Source of the DNA: Microbacterium profundi
GTDB taxonomy: Bacteria; Actinomycetota; Actinomycetes; Actinomycetales; Microbacteriaceae
DNA: 64,000 nucleotides
Assembly (NCBI RefSeq): GCF_000763375.1
Contig: NZ_JPSY01000001.1
Location: forward strand, 1,426,001-1,490,000
Direction: 5' to 3'
The notes below the pieces were generated by a model, which worked only from the letters and a program-made list of their open reading frames with translations, did no database searches and was not told the DNA's origin. Shown here in pieces: positions 54,297 to 63,644 of this stretch (its first letter is position 1; each line of letters opens with the position of its first letter). A program made the position numbers and the translations under genes.

Positions 54297-55616
54297 ATGG
54301 TCTTCGAAGGCTCGAGCGCCGCGATCTCCCATACCGGGAAGGTGCGCTCCAACAACCAGGACTCCGGGTACTCCGGCGCCAACCTCTTCGCGGTCGCCGA
54401 CGGCATGGGCGGCCACGCGGGCGGCGATGTCGCGTCGAGCATCGCCATCCAGCGGCTCGAGCGCCTGGATCACTCCTTCCCCGACGTCGACGAGGCCCAG
54501 GCGTCGTTGCAAGCCGCCGTCACCACGGCAGCGGGCGACCTCATCCGCGCCGCCAAGGAGCGCCCGGAGCTCGCCGGACTCGGCACGACGGTCAGCGCGA
54601 TCATCATGGTCGAGGATCACGCGGTCATCGGCCACATCGGCGACTCGCGCATCTACCTGTACCGCGACGACGAACTGACCCAGATCACCGCCGACCACAC
54701 CTTCGTGCAGCGGCTGGTCGACTCCGGCCGCATCACCCCCGAGGAGGCGCGCTACCACCCGCGCCGCTCCGTGCTGATGCGCGTGCTCAGCGACATGGAC
54801 CACGACCCCGAGCTGGACATGTTCGTCATGCCCACGCTCCCTGGCGACCGCTGGCTGCTGTGCTCCGACGGTCTCTCCGGCGTCGTCGACGAGCCGCACA
54901 TCCTCAAGGCCATGCGACTCGGGCTTCCGCCAGGACGCACCGCCGACAACCTGCTCAAGCAGGCACTCGACGGCGGCGCCCCCGACAACGTCACGGTCGT
55001 GCTCGTCGAAGTGGGCGGCGTGCACCCGGTCTCCTCCGGCACCGCGACGATCGTCGGCGCGGCATCCACTCCGTCCGGCGTGCTGATCCCCGCCGCCCGT
55101 GTCGGACGCACGAACTGGCTGCACCCCGTGCGCCAGGCCGCGAACGAACCATCGCACTTCGAACCGGCCGCCGACTACCTCGAGGAACTCATCGAGGAAG
55201 ATCGCCGCCGCGCGAAGCGCCGCCGGGTCGGCTGGTTCGCCGCGCTCCTGGTCGTTCTGCTCGCGCTCACCGGTGCGGGGATGCTGGCCTACAGCTGGAC
55301 ACAGACGCGTTATTTCGTGGGCGCGGACGAAGACAGCGTCGTGATCTTCCAGGGTGTCCAGCAGAACATCGGCCCCATCTCGCTGTCGACCGAGCTCGAG
55401 GACACCGGCATCCTGCTCGCCGACCTGCCGCCGTACCAGCGCGCCTCGGTGGAGCGGACGATCAACGCGCGCTCTCTGTCCGATGCCATGGCGATCGTCG
55501 ACCGCCTGCGGGCCGGCTCCGAGGCCGTCACGGGCGAGACCCCGGCCCCGACGCCGCCTCCCGCACCCAGCCCGACTCCCACGCCCACCGCGACGAGCGG
55601 AGGGGGTGCCGGATGA
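54297..55616 (+). CDS. pstP: PP2C-family Ser/Thr phosphatase
   Basis: A 439-aa protein. PP2C metal motifs: SNNQDSGYSG, FAVADGMGGHAGG, GHIGDSRIYLYRD, LCSDGLSGV and PDNVTVVLVEVGG. A juxtamembrane segment, one helix (about residues 317-339) and an extracytoplasmic Pro/Thr-rich end follow. It removes phosphate from PknA, PknB and their targets. Stop overlaps rodA. Confidence 0.95.
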   Translation: MVFEGSSAAISHTGKVRSNNQDSGYSGANLFAVADGMGGHAGGDVASSIAIQRLERLDHSFPDVDEAQASLQAAVTTAAGDLIRAAKERPELAGLGTTVSAIIMVEDHAVIGHIGDSRIYLYRDDELTQITADHTFVQRLVDSGRITPEEARYHPRRSVLMRVLSDMDHDPELDMFVMPTLPGDRWLLCSDGLSGVVDEPHILKAMRLGLPPGRTADNLLKQALDGGAPDNVTVVLVEVGGVHPVSSGTATIVGAASTPSGVLIPAARVGRTNWLHPVRQAANEPSHFEPAADYLEELIEEDRRRAKRRRVGWFAALLVVLLALTGAGMLAYSWTQTRYFVGADEDSVVIFQGVQQNIGPISLSTELEDTGILLADLPPYQRASVERTINARSLSDAMAIVDRLRAGSEAVTGETPAPTPPPAPSPTPTPTATSGGGAG

Positions 55617-57001
55617 TGAGCACCGACGTCACCGCCGACACCGCGGTCATCAAAGCACTCAAGCGGATGCGACTGCCGCAGACGCAGCGCAACCGCGAGT
55701 TCTGGCTGCTGCTGTTCGCCTGCGCGATCAGCGGTGCCGCGCTGTGCCTGGTGCAACTCGGTGCGCTCGGGCTGATCGACCCCTTCATCCTGTTCATCGG
55801 CGGCGGGCTCGCCGTGCTGGCCTTCGCCCTGCACTTCGTGCTTCGCGTCGTGGCATCCGATGCCGACCCCTTCGTCCTGCCGATCGCGACGCTGCTCACC
55901 GGCCTGGGCATCGCGATGATCTACCGGATCGACATCGCGCTGAACAACACCGGGTGGGAGGCGTACTCGACCAAGCAGCTGGCCTGGACTGGTATCTCGC
56001 TCGCGGGCGCCATCGCGATCGTCATCCTGCTGCACAACTACCGGGTGCTGTTCCGCTACACGTACCTGTTCGGCCTCGCCGGAATCCTCCTCCTGCTGCT
56101 GCCGTTCGTGCCTGGACTCGGAGCATCCGGCTCGAACGCCGACGTGTGGGTCACCATCGGCGGCATCTTCGCCTTCCAACCGGGTGAGCTGGCCAAGATC
56201 TGCCTGGCGATCTTCTTCGCCGGCTACCTGGTGCGCACCCGGGAGAGCCTCACCTCGGTCGGCAAGGTCTTCCTCGGCATCACCTGGCCGCGCATGCGCG
56301 AGCTCGGACCCGTCATCGTCGTCTGGTTGATCTCACTCGGCATCATCGTGGTGCAACGCGACCTCGGCACCGGAGTGCTGATCTTCGGCATGTTCATCGC
56401 GATGCTCTACATCGCCACCGGCAAGACCAGCTGGGTGCTGATCGGCCTCGTCATGGTCGCCGCAGGCGTCGCCGTGGCCACCCAGATCCTCAGCTACGTG
56501 CAGGGCCGCTTCACGAACTGGCTCGATGCGTTCAACCCCGCGGTCGTCGATGCCGCAGGCGGCAGCTACCAGCTCGTGCAGGGCATCTTCGGTCTCGCAC
56601 ACGGCGGCCTGATCGGCACCGGCCTCGGTCAGGGACGCCCGACCGTGACCCCGCTGGCGCACAGCGACTACATCATCCCCAGCCTCGGCGAAGAGCTCGG
56701 GCTGATCGGCCTGTTCGCGATCCTCTCCCTGTACATGGTGTTCGTCAGCCGCGGCATGCGGATCGGCATCGCCGGCCAGGACGACTTCGGCAAGCTCCTC
56801 GCGACCGGACTCTCGTTCACGATCGCCCTGCAGGTGTTCATCATGGTCGGCGGCGTGACCCGTGTCATCCCGCTGACCGGACTCACCACGCCGTTCCTCG
56901 CCGCCGGCGGATCGTCGCTGGTCGCGAACTGGCTCATCGTGGCGCTGCTGCTGCGCATCTCCGACGGCGTACGCCGCCAGCCCAGGGTGGTGATCGGATG
57001 A
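55613..57001 (+). CDS. rodA: SEDS-family peptidoglycan glycosyltransferase RodA/FtsW
   Basis: A 462-aa SEDS protein with about twelve helices. Conserved parts: FAFQPGELAKICLAIFFAGY, VVQRDLGTGVLIFGMFIAML, and the end LTGLTTPFLAAGGSSLVANW. It polymerises lipid II with its partner PBP encoded next. ATG at 55613 overlaps the pstP stop; GGAGGGG upstream. The frame remains open upstream to 54860 inside pstP. Confidence 0.95.
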   Translation: MMSTDVTADTAVIKALKRMRLPQTQRNREFWLLLFACAISGAALCLVQLGALGLIDPFILFIGGGLAVLAFALHFVLRVVASDADPFVLPIATLLTGLGIAMIYRIDIALNNTGWEAYSTKQLAWTGISLAGAIAIVILLHNYRVLFRYTYLFGLAGILLLLLPFVPGLGASGSNADVWVTIGGIFAFQPGELAKICLAIFFAGYLVRTRESLTSVGKVFLGITWPRMRELGPVIVVWLISLGIIVVQRDLGTGVLIFGMFIAMLYIATGKTSWVLIGLVMVAAGVAVATQILSYVQGRFTNWLDAFNPAVVDAAGGSYQLVQGIFGLAHGGLIGTGLGQGRPTVTPLAHSDYIIPSLGEELGLIGLFAILSLYMVFVSRGMRIGIAGQDDFGKLLATGLSFTIALQVFIMVGGVTRVIPLTGLTTPFLAAGGSSLVANWLIVALLLRISDGVRRQPRVVIG

Positions 57002-58455
57002 CGAAAGAGCTCCGCAGACTCAGCATCGTGATGCTGTTCATGTTCCTGTCGCTGTTCGCCGCGACCAGTTGGATCCAGGTCGTCGCGGCCGACGAGCTAG
57101 GGCAGGCCGACCGCAACACGCGCTCGCTGCTGGACAGCTACGAGATCCAGCGCGGGTCGATCATCGCCGACGGCGTGCAGATCGCGTACTCCGTGGCCAG
57201 CGAAGACGAGTTCCAGTACCAGCGCATGTACACCGACTCACCGATGTGGTCGAGTGTCACCGGGTTCTTCAACCCGGCGCTGCAGTCATCGACCGGCATC
57301 GAGAACGCGCTGAACGGCGATCTGTCCGGCACCGGCGCGAGCGCGTTCCTCGCCGAGATCGAGCGGATCGTGTCCGGCCAGGCGCAGACCGGGTTCAGCG
57401 TCGAGTTGACTCTGGATGCCGCGGCCCAGAAGGCGGCCTACGAGGCACTCGGCGGACTGCAGGGCGCCGTGGTCGCCATCGAACCCGCGACGGGACGCAT
57501 CCTCGCGATGGTCTCCACCCCCGGCTACGACGCCAACGCAGTCGCGATGCACAGCGGCGCACAGGCAGAGGCCGCGTACGACGCACTCGACGCGCTGAAG
57601 CCGAACCCGCTGCAGAACCGCGCCATCCGCGGCAACCTGAACCCTCCCGGCTCGACGTTCAAGGTGCTCGTCGCCGCGGCCGCCTATGCGACAGGGGACT
57701 GGACGCCCGAGTCGACTCTTCCGAACCCGGCCCGCTACGCGCTGCCCGGCTCGTCCTCTCAGGTCTCGAACGCCACGGGGGGCACGTGCGGATCCGGCTC
57801 GACCGTGACGATCGCCGATGCCATCCGCCTCAGCTGCAACATCCCGATGGCCGAGCTCGCGGTCGAGCTCGGCGATGCGAAGATCTTCGAGATGGCCGAG
57901 AAGTTCGGCTTCAACCAGAGCTTCTCCACGCCGCTCGAGTCGACGGCCTCCCGCTACCCGCGCGGACTCGACGACGCGCAGACCGCGCTCACCGGATTCG
58001 GGCAGGGTCAGGTGACCGCGACTCCGCTGCAGATGGCGATGGTCTCGGCCGGAATCGCGAACGACGGCGTGGTGATGAACCCCCGGCTCGTGGATGCCGT
58101 GATCGGGAATGACCTGTCAGTGGTGCGTCAGTACGAGAACAGCGAGTTCGGTCGTGCCACGGAGGCGGACGTCGCGAACGATGTGACCGACGCCATGACG
58201 GCGAGCGTCGCGGACGGCGCCGCGACGGGTGCAAGAATAGACGGCATCGACGTCGCCGGTAAGACGGGGACGGCCGAGAACGATGGCGACGAGCCGTACA
58301 CGTTGTGGTTCACCGGTTTCGCACCGGCGGACAATCCACAGGTAGCTGTGGCGGTCGTCGTCGAAGACGGCGGCGGAATGGGACAGTCGGGATCCGGTGA
58401 CACGCTCGCCGCCCCGATCGCGAAGAAGGTCATTGAGGCGGTGCTTAACAGATGA
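56998..58455 (+). CDS. pbpA: Class B penicillin-binding protein (PbpA)
   Basis: A 485-aa transpeptidase with an N-terminal anchor (about residues 9-28). Active-site motifs are complete: STFK in NPPGSTFKVL, SCN in AIRLSCNIPM, and KTG in VAGKTGTAEN. It crosslinks septal or elongating peptidoglycan with RodA. ATGA overlaps join it to both neighbours. Confidence 0.95.
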   Translation: MTKELRRLSIVMLFMFLSLFAATSWIQVVAADELGQADRNTRSLLDSYEIQRGSIIADGVQIAYSVASEDEFQYQRMYTDSPMWSSVTGFFNPALQSSTGIENALNGDLSGTGASAFLAEIERIVSGQAQTGFSVELTLDAAAQKAAYEALGGLQGAVVAIEPATGRILAMVSTPGYDANAVAMHSGAQAEAAYDALDALKPNPLQNRAIRGNLNPPGSTFKVLVAAAAYATGDWTPESTLPNPARYALPGSSSQVSNATGGTCGSGSTVTIADAIRLSCNIPMAELAVELGDAKIFEMAEKFGFNQSFSTPLESTASRYPRGLDDAQTALTGFGQGQVTATPLQMAMVSAGIANDGVVMNPRLVDAVIGNDLSVVRQYENSEFGRATEADVANDVTDAMTASVADGAATGARIDGIDVAGKTGTAENDGDEPYTLWFTGFAPADNPQVAVAVVVEDGGGMGQSGSGDTLAAPIAKKVIEAVLNR

Positions 58456-60173
58456 GGCCGACGCAGGGTGTGTCGTTCGGTGGTCGATACGAGCTTCAGT
58501 CGCGTATTGCGATCGGTGGCATGGGCGAGGTCTGGGAAGCGACAGACCACGTCATCGGACGGACCGTCGCCATCAAGATCCTCAAGGACGAGTACATGGG
58601 GGATCCGGGCTTCCTCGAGCGCTTCCGCGCCGAGGCCCGTCATGCCGCACTCGTCAATCACGAGGGCATCGCCAGCGTCTTCGACTACGGCGAGGAGAAC
58701 GGCAGCGCGTTCCTCGTCATGGAACTCGTCCCCGGTGAGGCCCTCTCCACACTGCTCGAGCGCGACGGCGCCCTGGGCGCCGACAAGACGCTCGACATCG
58801 TCGCGCAGACGGCATCCGCTCTTCAGGCTGCGCACGCGGCCGGCCTCGTGCACCGTGACATCAAGCCGGGAAACCTGCTGATCACGCCGGACGGCCGGGT
58901 GAAGATCACCGACTTCGGCATCGCCCGCATCGCCGACCAGGTGCCGCTGACCGCGACCGGTCAGGTCATGGGCACCGTGCAGTACCTGTCGCCTGAGCAG
59001 GCCTCCGGGCACCCGGCATCGCCGGCGACCGACACCTACTCGCTGGGCATCGTCGCGTACGAGTCCCTGGCAGGCAAGCGTCCGTTCACTGGCGAATCGC
59101 AGGTCGCGATCGCGATGGCGCAGATCAACGAGCAGCCGCCGCCGCTTCCGCCGACCGTGCCGATCCCGGTGCAGAACCTCGTGATGGCGATGATCGCGAA
59201 GAAGCCGGCGGACCGGCCTTCGTCGTCGGCCACTGTGGCTCGTGCAGCGCAGGCACTGCGGAGAGGCGACCTGAACTCCGCAGCGATCGCGGTTCCCGCC
59301 ATCGCGACCGGTGGCATCGCGGGCGATGACGCCACCCGCATCCTCACCGCCACCGGCGATGACGGCACCACGCGCATCCTGCCGACCACCGCCGCGCTGC
59401 CCGCCGACGGCGACGGCACCGATGTCGAGGGAAAGAAGAAGAAACGCAGCCCCTGGACGTGGCCGCTGATCGCACTGATCGCGCTCATCGCCATCGTGCT
59501 CGCCGGCACGGTGTTCGCCTTGCTGAACCAGGGCGACCCCGAACCCGACCCGACGACCACCACCACCTCGGCGAACACGCCGACGCCCAAGCCGACCTCG
59601 CAGACGCCCACTCCGCCTCCTGAGCCGGATCGCGTCGATGTGGCATCGCTCAACCTGGTCGGCCTCGACTGCGCGGCCGCGACCACGACCCTGACGGACA
59701 ACGGCTTCAGCGACATCACCTGCGTACCGGGTGATCCCGCCGGATCCGACGACCAGGTGGGCAAGGTCTACAAGGTCGAGCCGCTCGGGAACGTCGCGGT
59801 CGATCAGACCGTCACATTGACCACCTACGGCGACCGCGCTGCGCTGCCCGCACCGGCGGATGCTCCCGCGATCTCCGGCGACCCTGTCGCCGGTGGGACG
59901 GTCACCCTCTCGTGGGGAAGCGACTTCGTCTGCCCCAGCGGCACGAACCTCACCCGCTACACGGTGCAGCTCACCAACGGCACCTTCGTCTCCGGGGGTC
60001 CGAACTTCCCGCCGACGCAGCGCAGTGCCGAGGTGACCGTCGCCGACGCGGAGGGCCAGCAGCTGATCGCGACGTACACCGCGACGTGCGCGAGCACGGA
60101 CGAGCGCGTGACGCCCTCGTCGCCGCCGCTCTCCGTGACCATTCAGCCGGCCTCCATCCTCCCCGAAGGCTGA
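58452..60173 (+). CDS. pknA: Ser/Thr protein kinase PknA-like, with one PASTA-like module and a C-terminal extra domain
   Basis: A 573-aa transmembrane kinase. G-loop RIAIGGMGEVWEA, Lys in VAIKIL, catalytic VHRDIKPGNLL, DFGIARI, activation segment TATGQVMGTVQYLSPEQ. One helix (about residues 336-357), a Thr/Pro linker, then a PASTA-like module (about 394-460, with a Cys pair) and about 110 more residues resembling a fibronectin-type or Ig-like fold (STNLTRYTVQL-like strands, e.g. TNLTRYTVQLTNGTF). Mycobacterial PknA lacks PASTA modules, so this extracellular part is different. Confidence 0.92.
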   Translation: MRPTQGVSFGGRYELQSRIAIGGMGEVWEATDHVIGRTVAIKILKDEYMGDPGFLERFRAEARHAALVNHEGIASVFDYGEENGSAFLVMELVPGEALSTLLERDGALGADKTLDIVAQTASALQAAHAAGLVHRDIKPGNLLITPDGRVKITDFGIARIADQVPLTATGQVMGTVQYLSPEQASGHPASPATDTYSLGIVAYESLAGKRPFTGESQVAIAMAQINEQPPPLPPTVPIPVQNLVMAMIAKKPADRPSSSATVARAAQALRRGDLNSAAIAVPAIATGGIAGDDATRILTATGDDGTTRILPTTAALPADGDGTDVEGKKKKRSPWTWPLIALIALIAIVLAGTVFALLNQGDPEPDPTTTTTSANTPTPKPTSQTPTPPPEPDRVDVASLNLVGLDCAAATTTLTDNGFSDITCVPGDPAGSDDQVGKVYKVEPLGNVAVDQTVTLTTYGDRAALPAPADAPAISGDPVAGGTVTLSWGSDFVCPSGTNLTRYTVQLTNGTFVSGGPNFPPTQRSAEVTVADAEGQQLIATYTATCASTDERVTPSSPPLSVTIQPASILPEG

Positions 60174-60196
60174 GAGCCGTTTCAGGGGGCTGAGGG

Positions 60197-60242
60197 TAAC
60201 CTTAGGAAGTCCATGCCGTTGTCATACCAGGGGGAGTCACCA
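60197..60242 (+). promoter_or_regulatory. Putative internal promoter and ribosome binding site for pknB
   Basis: TAACCT (60197-60202) could give a start near 60209, and GGGGGAG (60230-60236) lies 6 nt before the GTG at 60243. pknB may thus be transcribed separately from the upstream operon. Confidence 0.45.
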
Positions 60243-61955
60243 GTGACCGCAGAGCCGCGCATCATCGCTGAGCGATATCGCGTGGATGAGCTCATCGGAC
60301 ACGGTGGCATGGCGAAGGTCTACCGCGGCTACGACGTCACGCTCGGGCGCGCGGTCGCCATCAAGATCCTCGATCCGAATCTCGCACGCGACACGGCCTT
60401 CCGCACCCGCTTCCGCCTGGAGGCGCAGGCTGCGTCGCGCATGTCGCACCCGTCGATCGTGCGCGTGTACGACGCCGGCGATCCGACGTCTGCTCCGCAT
60501 GGCGCTCCCGCCGTCGGCTCCGCCGGCAGCGAGCCGTACATCGTCATGGAGCTGGTCCAGGGCCGCCAGCTGAAGGAGATCATCGCCGAGGGGCCGGTTC
60601 CCGTCGAGGATGCGGTGCGCTACGTCGACGGCATCCTCGAGGCGCTCGACTACTCGCACCGGGCCGGCGTCGTCCACCGCGACATCAAGCCGGGAAACGT
60701 CATGGTCACCCCGGCCGGCCAGGTCAAGGTGATGGATTTCGGCATCGCCCGCGCGGTGTCCGACTCCTCATCGACGGTCGCCGAGACCACGCAGATCATC
60801 GGCACGGCGGCGTACTTCTCGCCGGAGCAGGCCAAGGGCGAGCCGGTCGATGCGCGCGCCGACCTTTACTCGACCGGCGTCGTGCTCTACGAGCTTCTCA
60901 CCGGGCGTCAGCCGTTCCGCGGTGAGTCACCCGTCGCGGTCGCGTACCAGCACGTGAGCGAGACGCCGCTGGCGCCCACCGAGGTGAACGAGAGCTCCCC
61001 CGGCGCCCTCGACCCGATCGTGCTGCGTGCGCTGGCGAAGGATCCGTATCAGCGGTATCCGGATGCCGCGCACTTCCGCGCCGCGCTCGACGACGCCGTC
61101 GCGGGCAAGGCCCCGAGCAAGAAACAGCTCGGCGCGCTCACCAGCGAACTGTACGGCCCGAGCCCCCGCCAGGCGCAGGAGACCGCGCGGTCACTGCGAC
61201 AGCTCAGCAGCGACACGACGATGACGCGCACGCAGTCCGGGCCGCCGGTGGTGTGGATCTGGGCGGGTGTCGCCCTGCTCGCCGTGCTGCTGATCTCCGT
61301 GCTGGTCTGGGTGCTCATGATGCCTCGTGGCGAGCAGATCCCCACCTCGTCGCGCACCGTTCCCGACCTGATCGACGTGTCGTACGAACGCGCACAACAA
61401 GATCTCGAAGATCTGGACCTGCAGTCGACGCTCGTCTACGAAGCGAGCGCCTCGATCACCGAGAACAATGTCATCCGCACCGACCCGGAGGGCGGGCAGT
61501 CCGTCGAGGCCGGGCAGCGCGTCACGATCTATGTCTCCTCCGGCACCGAGACCGTCAAGGCTCCCACGCTCATCGGACTCTCGCAGGCTGCGGCCAAGGA
61601 CGCCCTGGCCAAGGAGGGTCTCGAGCTCGGCACCGTGATTCAGCGCAACGATCCGAACAGCGCCGCCGACACGGTGCTGGAGTCGAGTGTCGAGGCCGGG
61701 GCGGAGATCGCGCCGAAGACCGTCGTCGATCTCATCGTCGCCAGCGGCAGCGTCACGCTGCCCGATGTCACGGGCTGGACGCTGGATGCCGCCAGCGCGG
61801 AGCTCGAGGAACTCGGCCTGACTGCGATCCCGACCGAGATGGCCGACTGCGCCGCGACCGACCCTGCGACCATCGCGTCGATGTCCGCCGCACCCGGCGA
61901 TGTTCCGGTGCACTCCGAGGTGCAGCTGCGGTACTGCACCGGCGCGGCGAAGTAA
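60243..61955 (+). CDS. pknB: Ser/Thr protein kinase PknB with three PASTA domains
   Basis: A 570-aa kinase. G-loop IGHGGMAKVYRG, VAIKIL, VHRDIKPGNVMV, DFGIARA, GTAAYFSPEQAKG. One helix (about residues 337-360), then three PASTA modules (starting about 368 VPDLIDVSYERAQQDL, 437 APTLIGLSQAAAKDAL, 506 LPDVTGWTLDAASAEL) that sense peptidoglycan fragments or lipid II. GTG at 60243 with GGGGGAG is preferred; ATG at 60213 would add ten residues. Actinobacterial PknB usually has four PASTA modules. Confidence 0.95.
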   Translation: MTAEPRIIAERYRVDELIGHGGMAKVYRGYDVTLGRAVAIKILDPNLARDTAFRTRFRLEAQAASRMSHPSIVRVYDAGDPTSAPHGAPAVGSAGSEPYIVMELVQGRQLKEIIAEGPVPVEDAVRYVDGILEALDYSHRAGVVHRDIKPGNVMVTPAGQVKVMDFGIARAVSDSSSTVAETTQIIGTAAYFSPEQAKGEPVDARADLYSTGVVLYELLTGRQPFRGESPVAVAYQHVSETPLAPTEVNESSPGALDPIVLRALAKDPYQRYPDAAHFRAALDDAVAGKAPSKKQLGALTSELYGPSPRQAQETARSLRQLSSDTTMTRTQSGPPVVWIWAGVALLAVLLISVLVWVLMMPRGEQIPTSSRTVPDLIDVSYERAQQDLEDLDLQSTLVYEASASITENNVIRTDPEGGQSVEAGQRVTIYVSSGTETVKAPTLIGLSQAAAKDALAKEGLELGTVIQRNDPNSAADTVLESSVEAGAEIAPKTVVDLIVASGSVTLPDVTGWTLDAASAELEELGLTAIPTEMADCAATDPATIASMSAAPGDVPVHSEVQLRYCTGAAK

Positions 61956-61963
61956 CCACGCTC

Positions 61964-61993
61964 ATCCGCTGGCCGGCTAGCCGGCCAGCGGAT
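61964..61993. terminator. Bidirectional terminator between pknB and the amidotransferase gene
   Basis: Perfect 30-bp palindrome, arms ATCCGCTGGCCGGCT / AGCCGGCCAGCGGAT, 9 nt after the pknB stop. Its right half includes the last codons and stop of the convergent gene. Confidence 0.88.
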
Positions 61994-62612
61994 GCAGCCG
62001 GGCCGACAACTCGACGGCATCCGCTGATCCGACCTGCGCCAGCCAGTTCGCCAGCAGGCGGTAGCCGTGCGCGGTGAGCACGCTCTCGGGGTGGAACTGC
62101 ACTCCCTGGATCGGAAGTTCGCTGTGCGTGATCGCCATCACGGTGCCGGATGCCGTGCGCGCGGTCACCCGGAGAGCTGTCGGCAGTTCGGCCTCGGCGA
62201 GCGCGAGCGAGTGATATCGCCCGGCATCGAAAGGCGACGGGATGCCGTCGAACAATGTCGAACCGTCATGCAGGACCGCGGACACCATGCCGTGCATGAG
62301 TTCCGGTGCCTCTGTGACCGCGGTGGCGAACGCGGCGCCGATCGCCTGATGTCCGAGGCAGACGCCGAGCAGCGGCATCCTTCGCTCGGCGGCGAGTGCG
62401 ACGATCTCGACCGATGCCCCTGCGTCCTCGGGTCTGCCCGGCCCTGGCGAGAGCAGCAGGGCGTCGAAGTCGGGCAGGAGGCGGGCGAAGCCCGCCGCAT
62501 CAGCGGCATCCGCCTCGATCAGCTCGACGGCCGCACCGAGCTCTCGCAGATAGCCGACGAGCGTGTGCACGAAGCTGTCGTGATTGTCGACGACCAGCAC
62601 CCGCACGCTCAC
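61977..62612 (-). CDS. Glutamine amidotransferase, PabA/TrpG-like
   Basis: A 211-aa class I amidotransferase. VLVVDNHDSFVHTLVGYLRE, oxyanion LLSPGPGRPED, catalytic Cys in LLGVCLGHQAIG, and His/Glu in GVQFHPESVLT. It would supply ammonia to a chorismate-using synthase (anthranilate or 4-amino-4-deoxychorismate). No partner is nearby; the same position beside pknB is occupied by trpG/pabA in mycobacteria. GTG start at 62612 overlaps the stop of the small gene upstream by 4 nt. Confidence 0.9.
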   Translation of the reverse strand: MSVRVLVVDNHDSFVHTLVGYLRELGAAVELIEADAADAAGFARLLPDFDALLLSPGPGRPEDAGASVEIVALAAERRMPLLGVCLGHQAIGAAFATAVTEAPELMHGMVSAVLHDGSTLFDGIPSPFDAGRYHSLALAEAELPTALRVTARTASGTVMAITHSELPIQGVQFHPESVLTAHGYRLLANWLAQVGSADAVELSARLHPLAG

Positions 62613-62764
62613 TCCAGGTCGACCTCACCGGGCGTGATGAGCGGACTCACCCAGGGGAACACGTAGAAGAAGAGTCCGTACACGATCGCGGCGACCACGA
62701 TCAGCGCGATGAAAAGGCGCAACCACCAGGGGCCGGGCAGGATGCGCCAGAGCGCTGCGTACAT
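62609..62764 (-). CDS. 51-aa single-pass membrane protein
   Basis: Short frame reading MYAALWRILPGPWWLRLFIA, then a helix LIVVAAIVYGLFFYVFPWV and an acidic end (PGEVDLE). AAGGAGG 5 nt before the ATG is the strongest ribosome binding site in this region, and the stop overlaps the amidotransferase GTG by 4 nt, so it is surely translated. It lies between the sortase and amidotransferase genes in one operon. Function unknown. Confidence 0.85.
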   Translation of the reverse strand: MYAALWRILPGPWWLRLFIALIVVAAIVYGLFFYVFPWVSPLITPGEVDLE

Positions 62765-62774
62765 CTGATCCTCC

Positions 62775-63566
62775 TTACAGGGACGGGGACGCGATCTGAT
62801 CGACGGAAGCCATCGAATCCGGGGCGCCCTCGGCGCGAGGCTGGAACCCCTCGAACACGGCGTATCCGACGATGCGCTCGGCGAGCGAATACAGGGGCGA
62901 GCATGCGGTCAGGGTGAGATACCGCTCTCCCGTGGCGGCTCCGGGTACCTGCGGAACATCGAGGAGCACGTCCACCTCGTTCGGCTGCACGTACTCGAGC
63001 GTGCGGAAGCGGTACGTGTACCAGCCCTCCTGCGTCTCCACGACGATCGCATCGTCGAGACGGAGCTTGTCCATCCGGTTCAGCGGAGCGCCCCACGTGG
63101 TGCGGTGGCCGGCCACCGAGAAGTTGCCGACCTCCCCCGGCATCACCGACTGGTCGTAGACGCCGATCCAGCCGTTGTCGAGCGTGACGGGACGCGTGGT
63201 TCCGCCCGCGATCGCCACGTTGTACTCGTCGCCGAACCGCGGGATGCGCAGCTGGGCGAAGGTCTCCCCCGCGGCCGGATGCGGCAGCACGGGTGGCTCG
63301 AACCAGGACTCGCCGTCTTCGTTCTCGACGACAGGCGGAGGCTCGGGGGCTGGTTGCTGCTCCCAGGTCGCGGAGACCGCGTTGCCCGCGTTGTTGCTCT
63401 GCGCACCGATGATCATGTCGCCGATCCACATCTGCCACGCGACGAAGAGCAGGACGAGCACACCGGCGGTCAGCAACAGCTCACCCAGAACGCTGGTGAA
63501 CGTGGCCCGCGAGCGCCGCCGAGGATGCCGAGTGCGCGTGCGCGTCGATGACCCGGCTGCACTCAT
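62775..63566 (-). CDS. Class E sortase
   Basis: A 263-aa sortase with a basic N-terminus, one helix (about residues 28-50) and the catalytic domain. His in SVAGHRTTWG, Cys at 222 in RYLTLTACSPLYSL, Arg in AERIVGY. Class E sortases attach proteins to actinobacterial cell walls, commonly at LAxTG-type signals. ATG at 63566 is 7 nt behind TAAGAT (leaderless); the longer frame to 63620 is rejected. No sortase substrate gene is visible in the window. Confidence 0.93.
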   Translation of the reverse strand: MSAAGSSTRTRTRHPRRRSRATFTSVLGELLLTAGVLVLLFVAWQMWIGDMIIGAQSNNAGNAVSATWEQQPAPEPPPVVENEDGESWFEPPVLPHPAAGETFAQLRIPRFGDEYNVAIAGGTTRPVTLDNGWIGVYDQSVMPGEVGNFSVAGHRTTWGAPLNRMDKLRLDDAIVVETQEGWYTYRFRTLEYVQPNEVDVLLDVPQVPGAATGERYLTLTACSPLYSLAERIVGYAVFEGFQPRAEGAPDSMASVDQIASPSL

Positions 63567-63644
63567 AGGCGCGATCTTATCCCGCCTGGATGGACACCTT
63601 CCCTCGGAGCAGGCAGTCATCGCCGTCTTGGGTAGACTGACCCC
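63567..63644. promoter_or_regulatory. Divergent leaderless promoters of sortase and crgA
   Basis: Minus-strand TAAGAT (63579-63574) is 7 nt from the sortase ATG. Plus-strand TAGACT (63633-63638) is 6 nt from the crgA ATG. Both transcripts probably start at or near the start codon. Confidence 0.6.
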
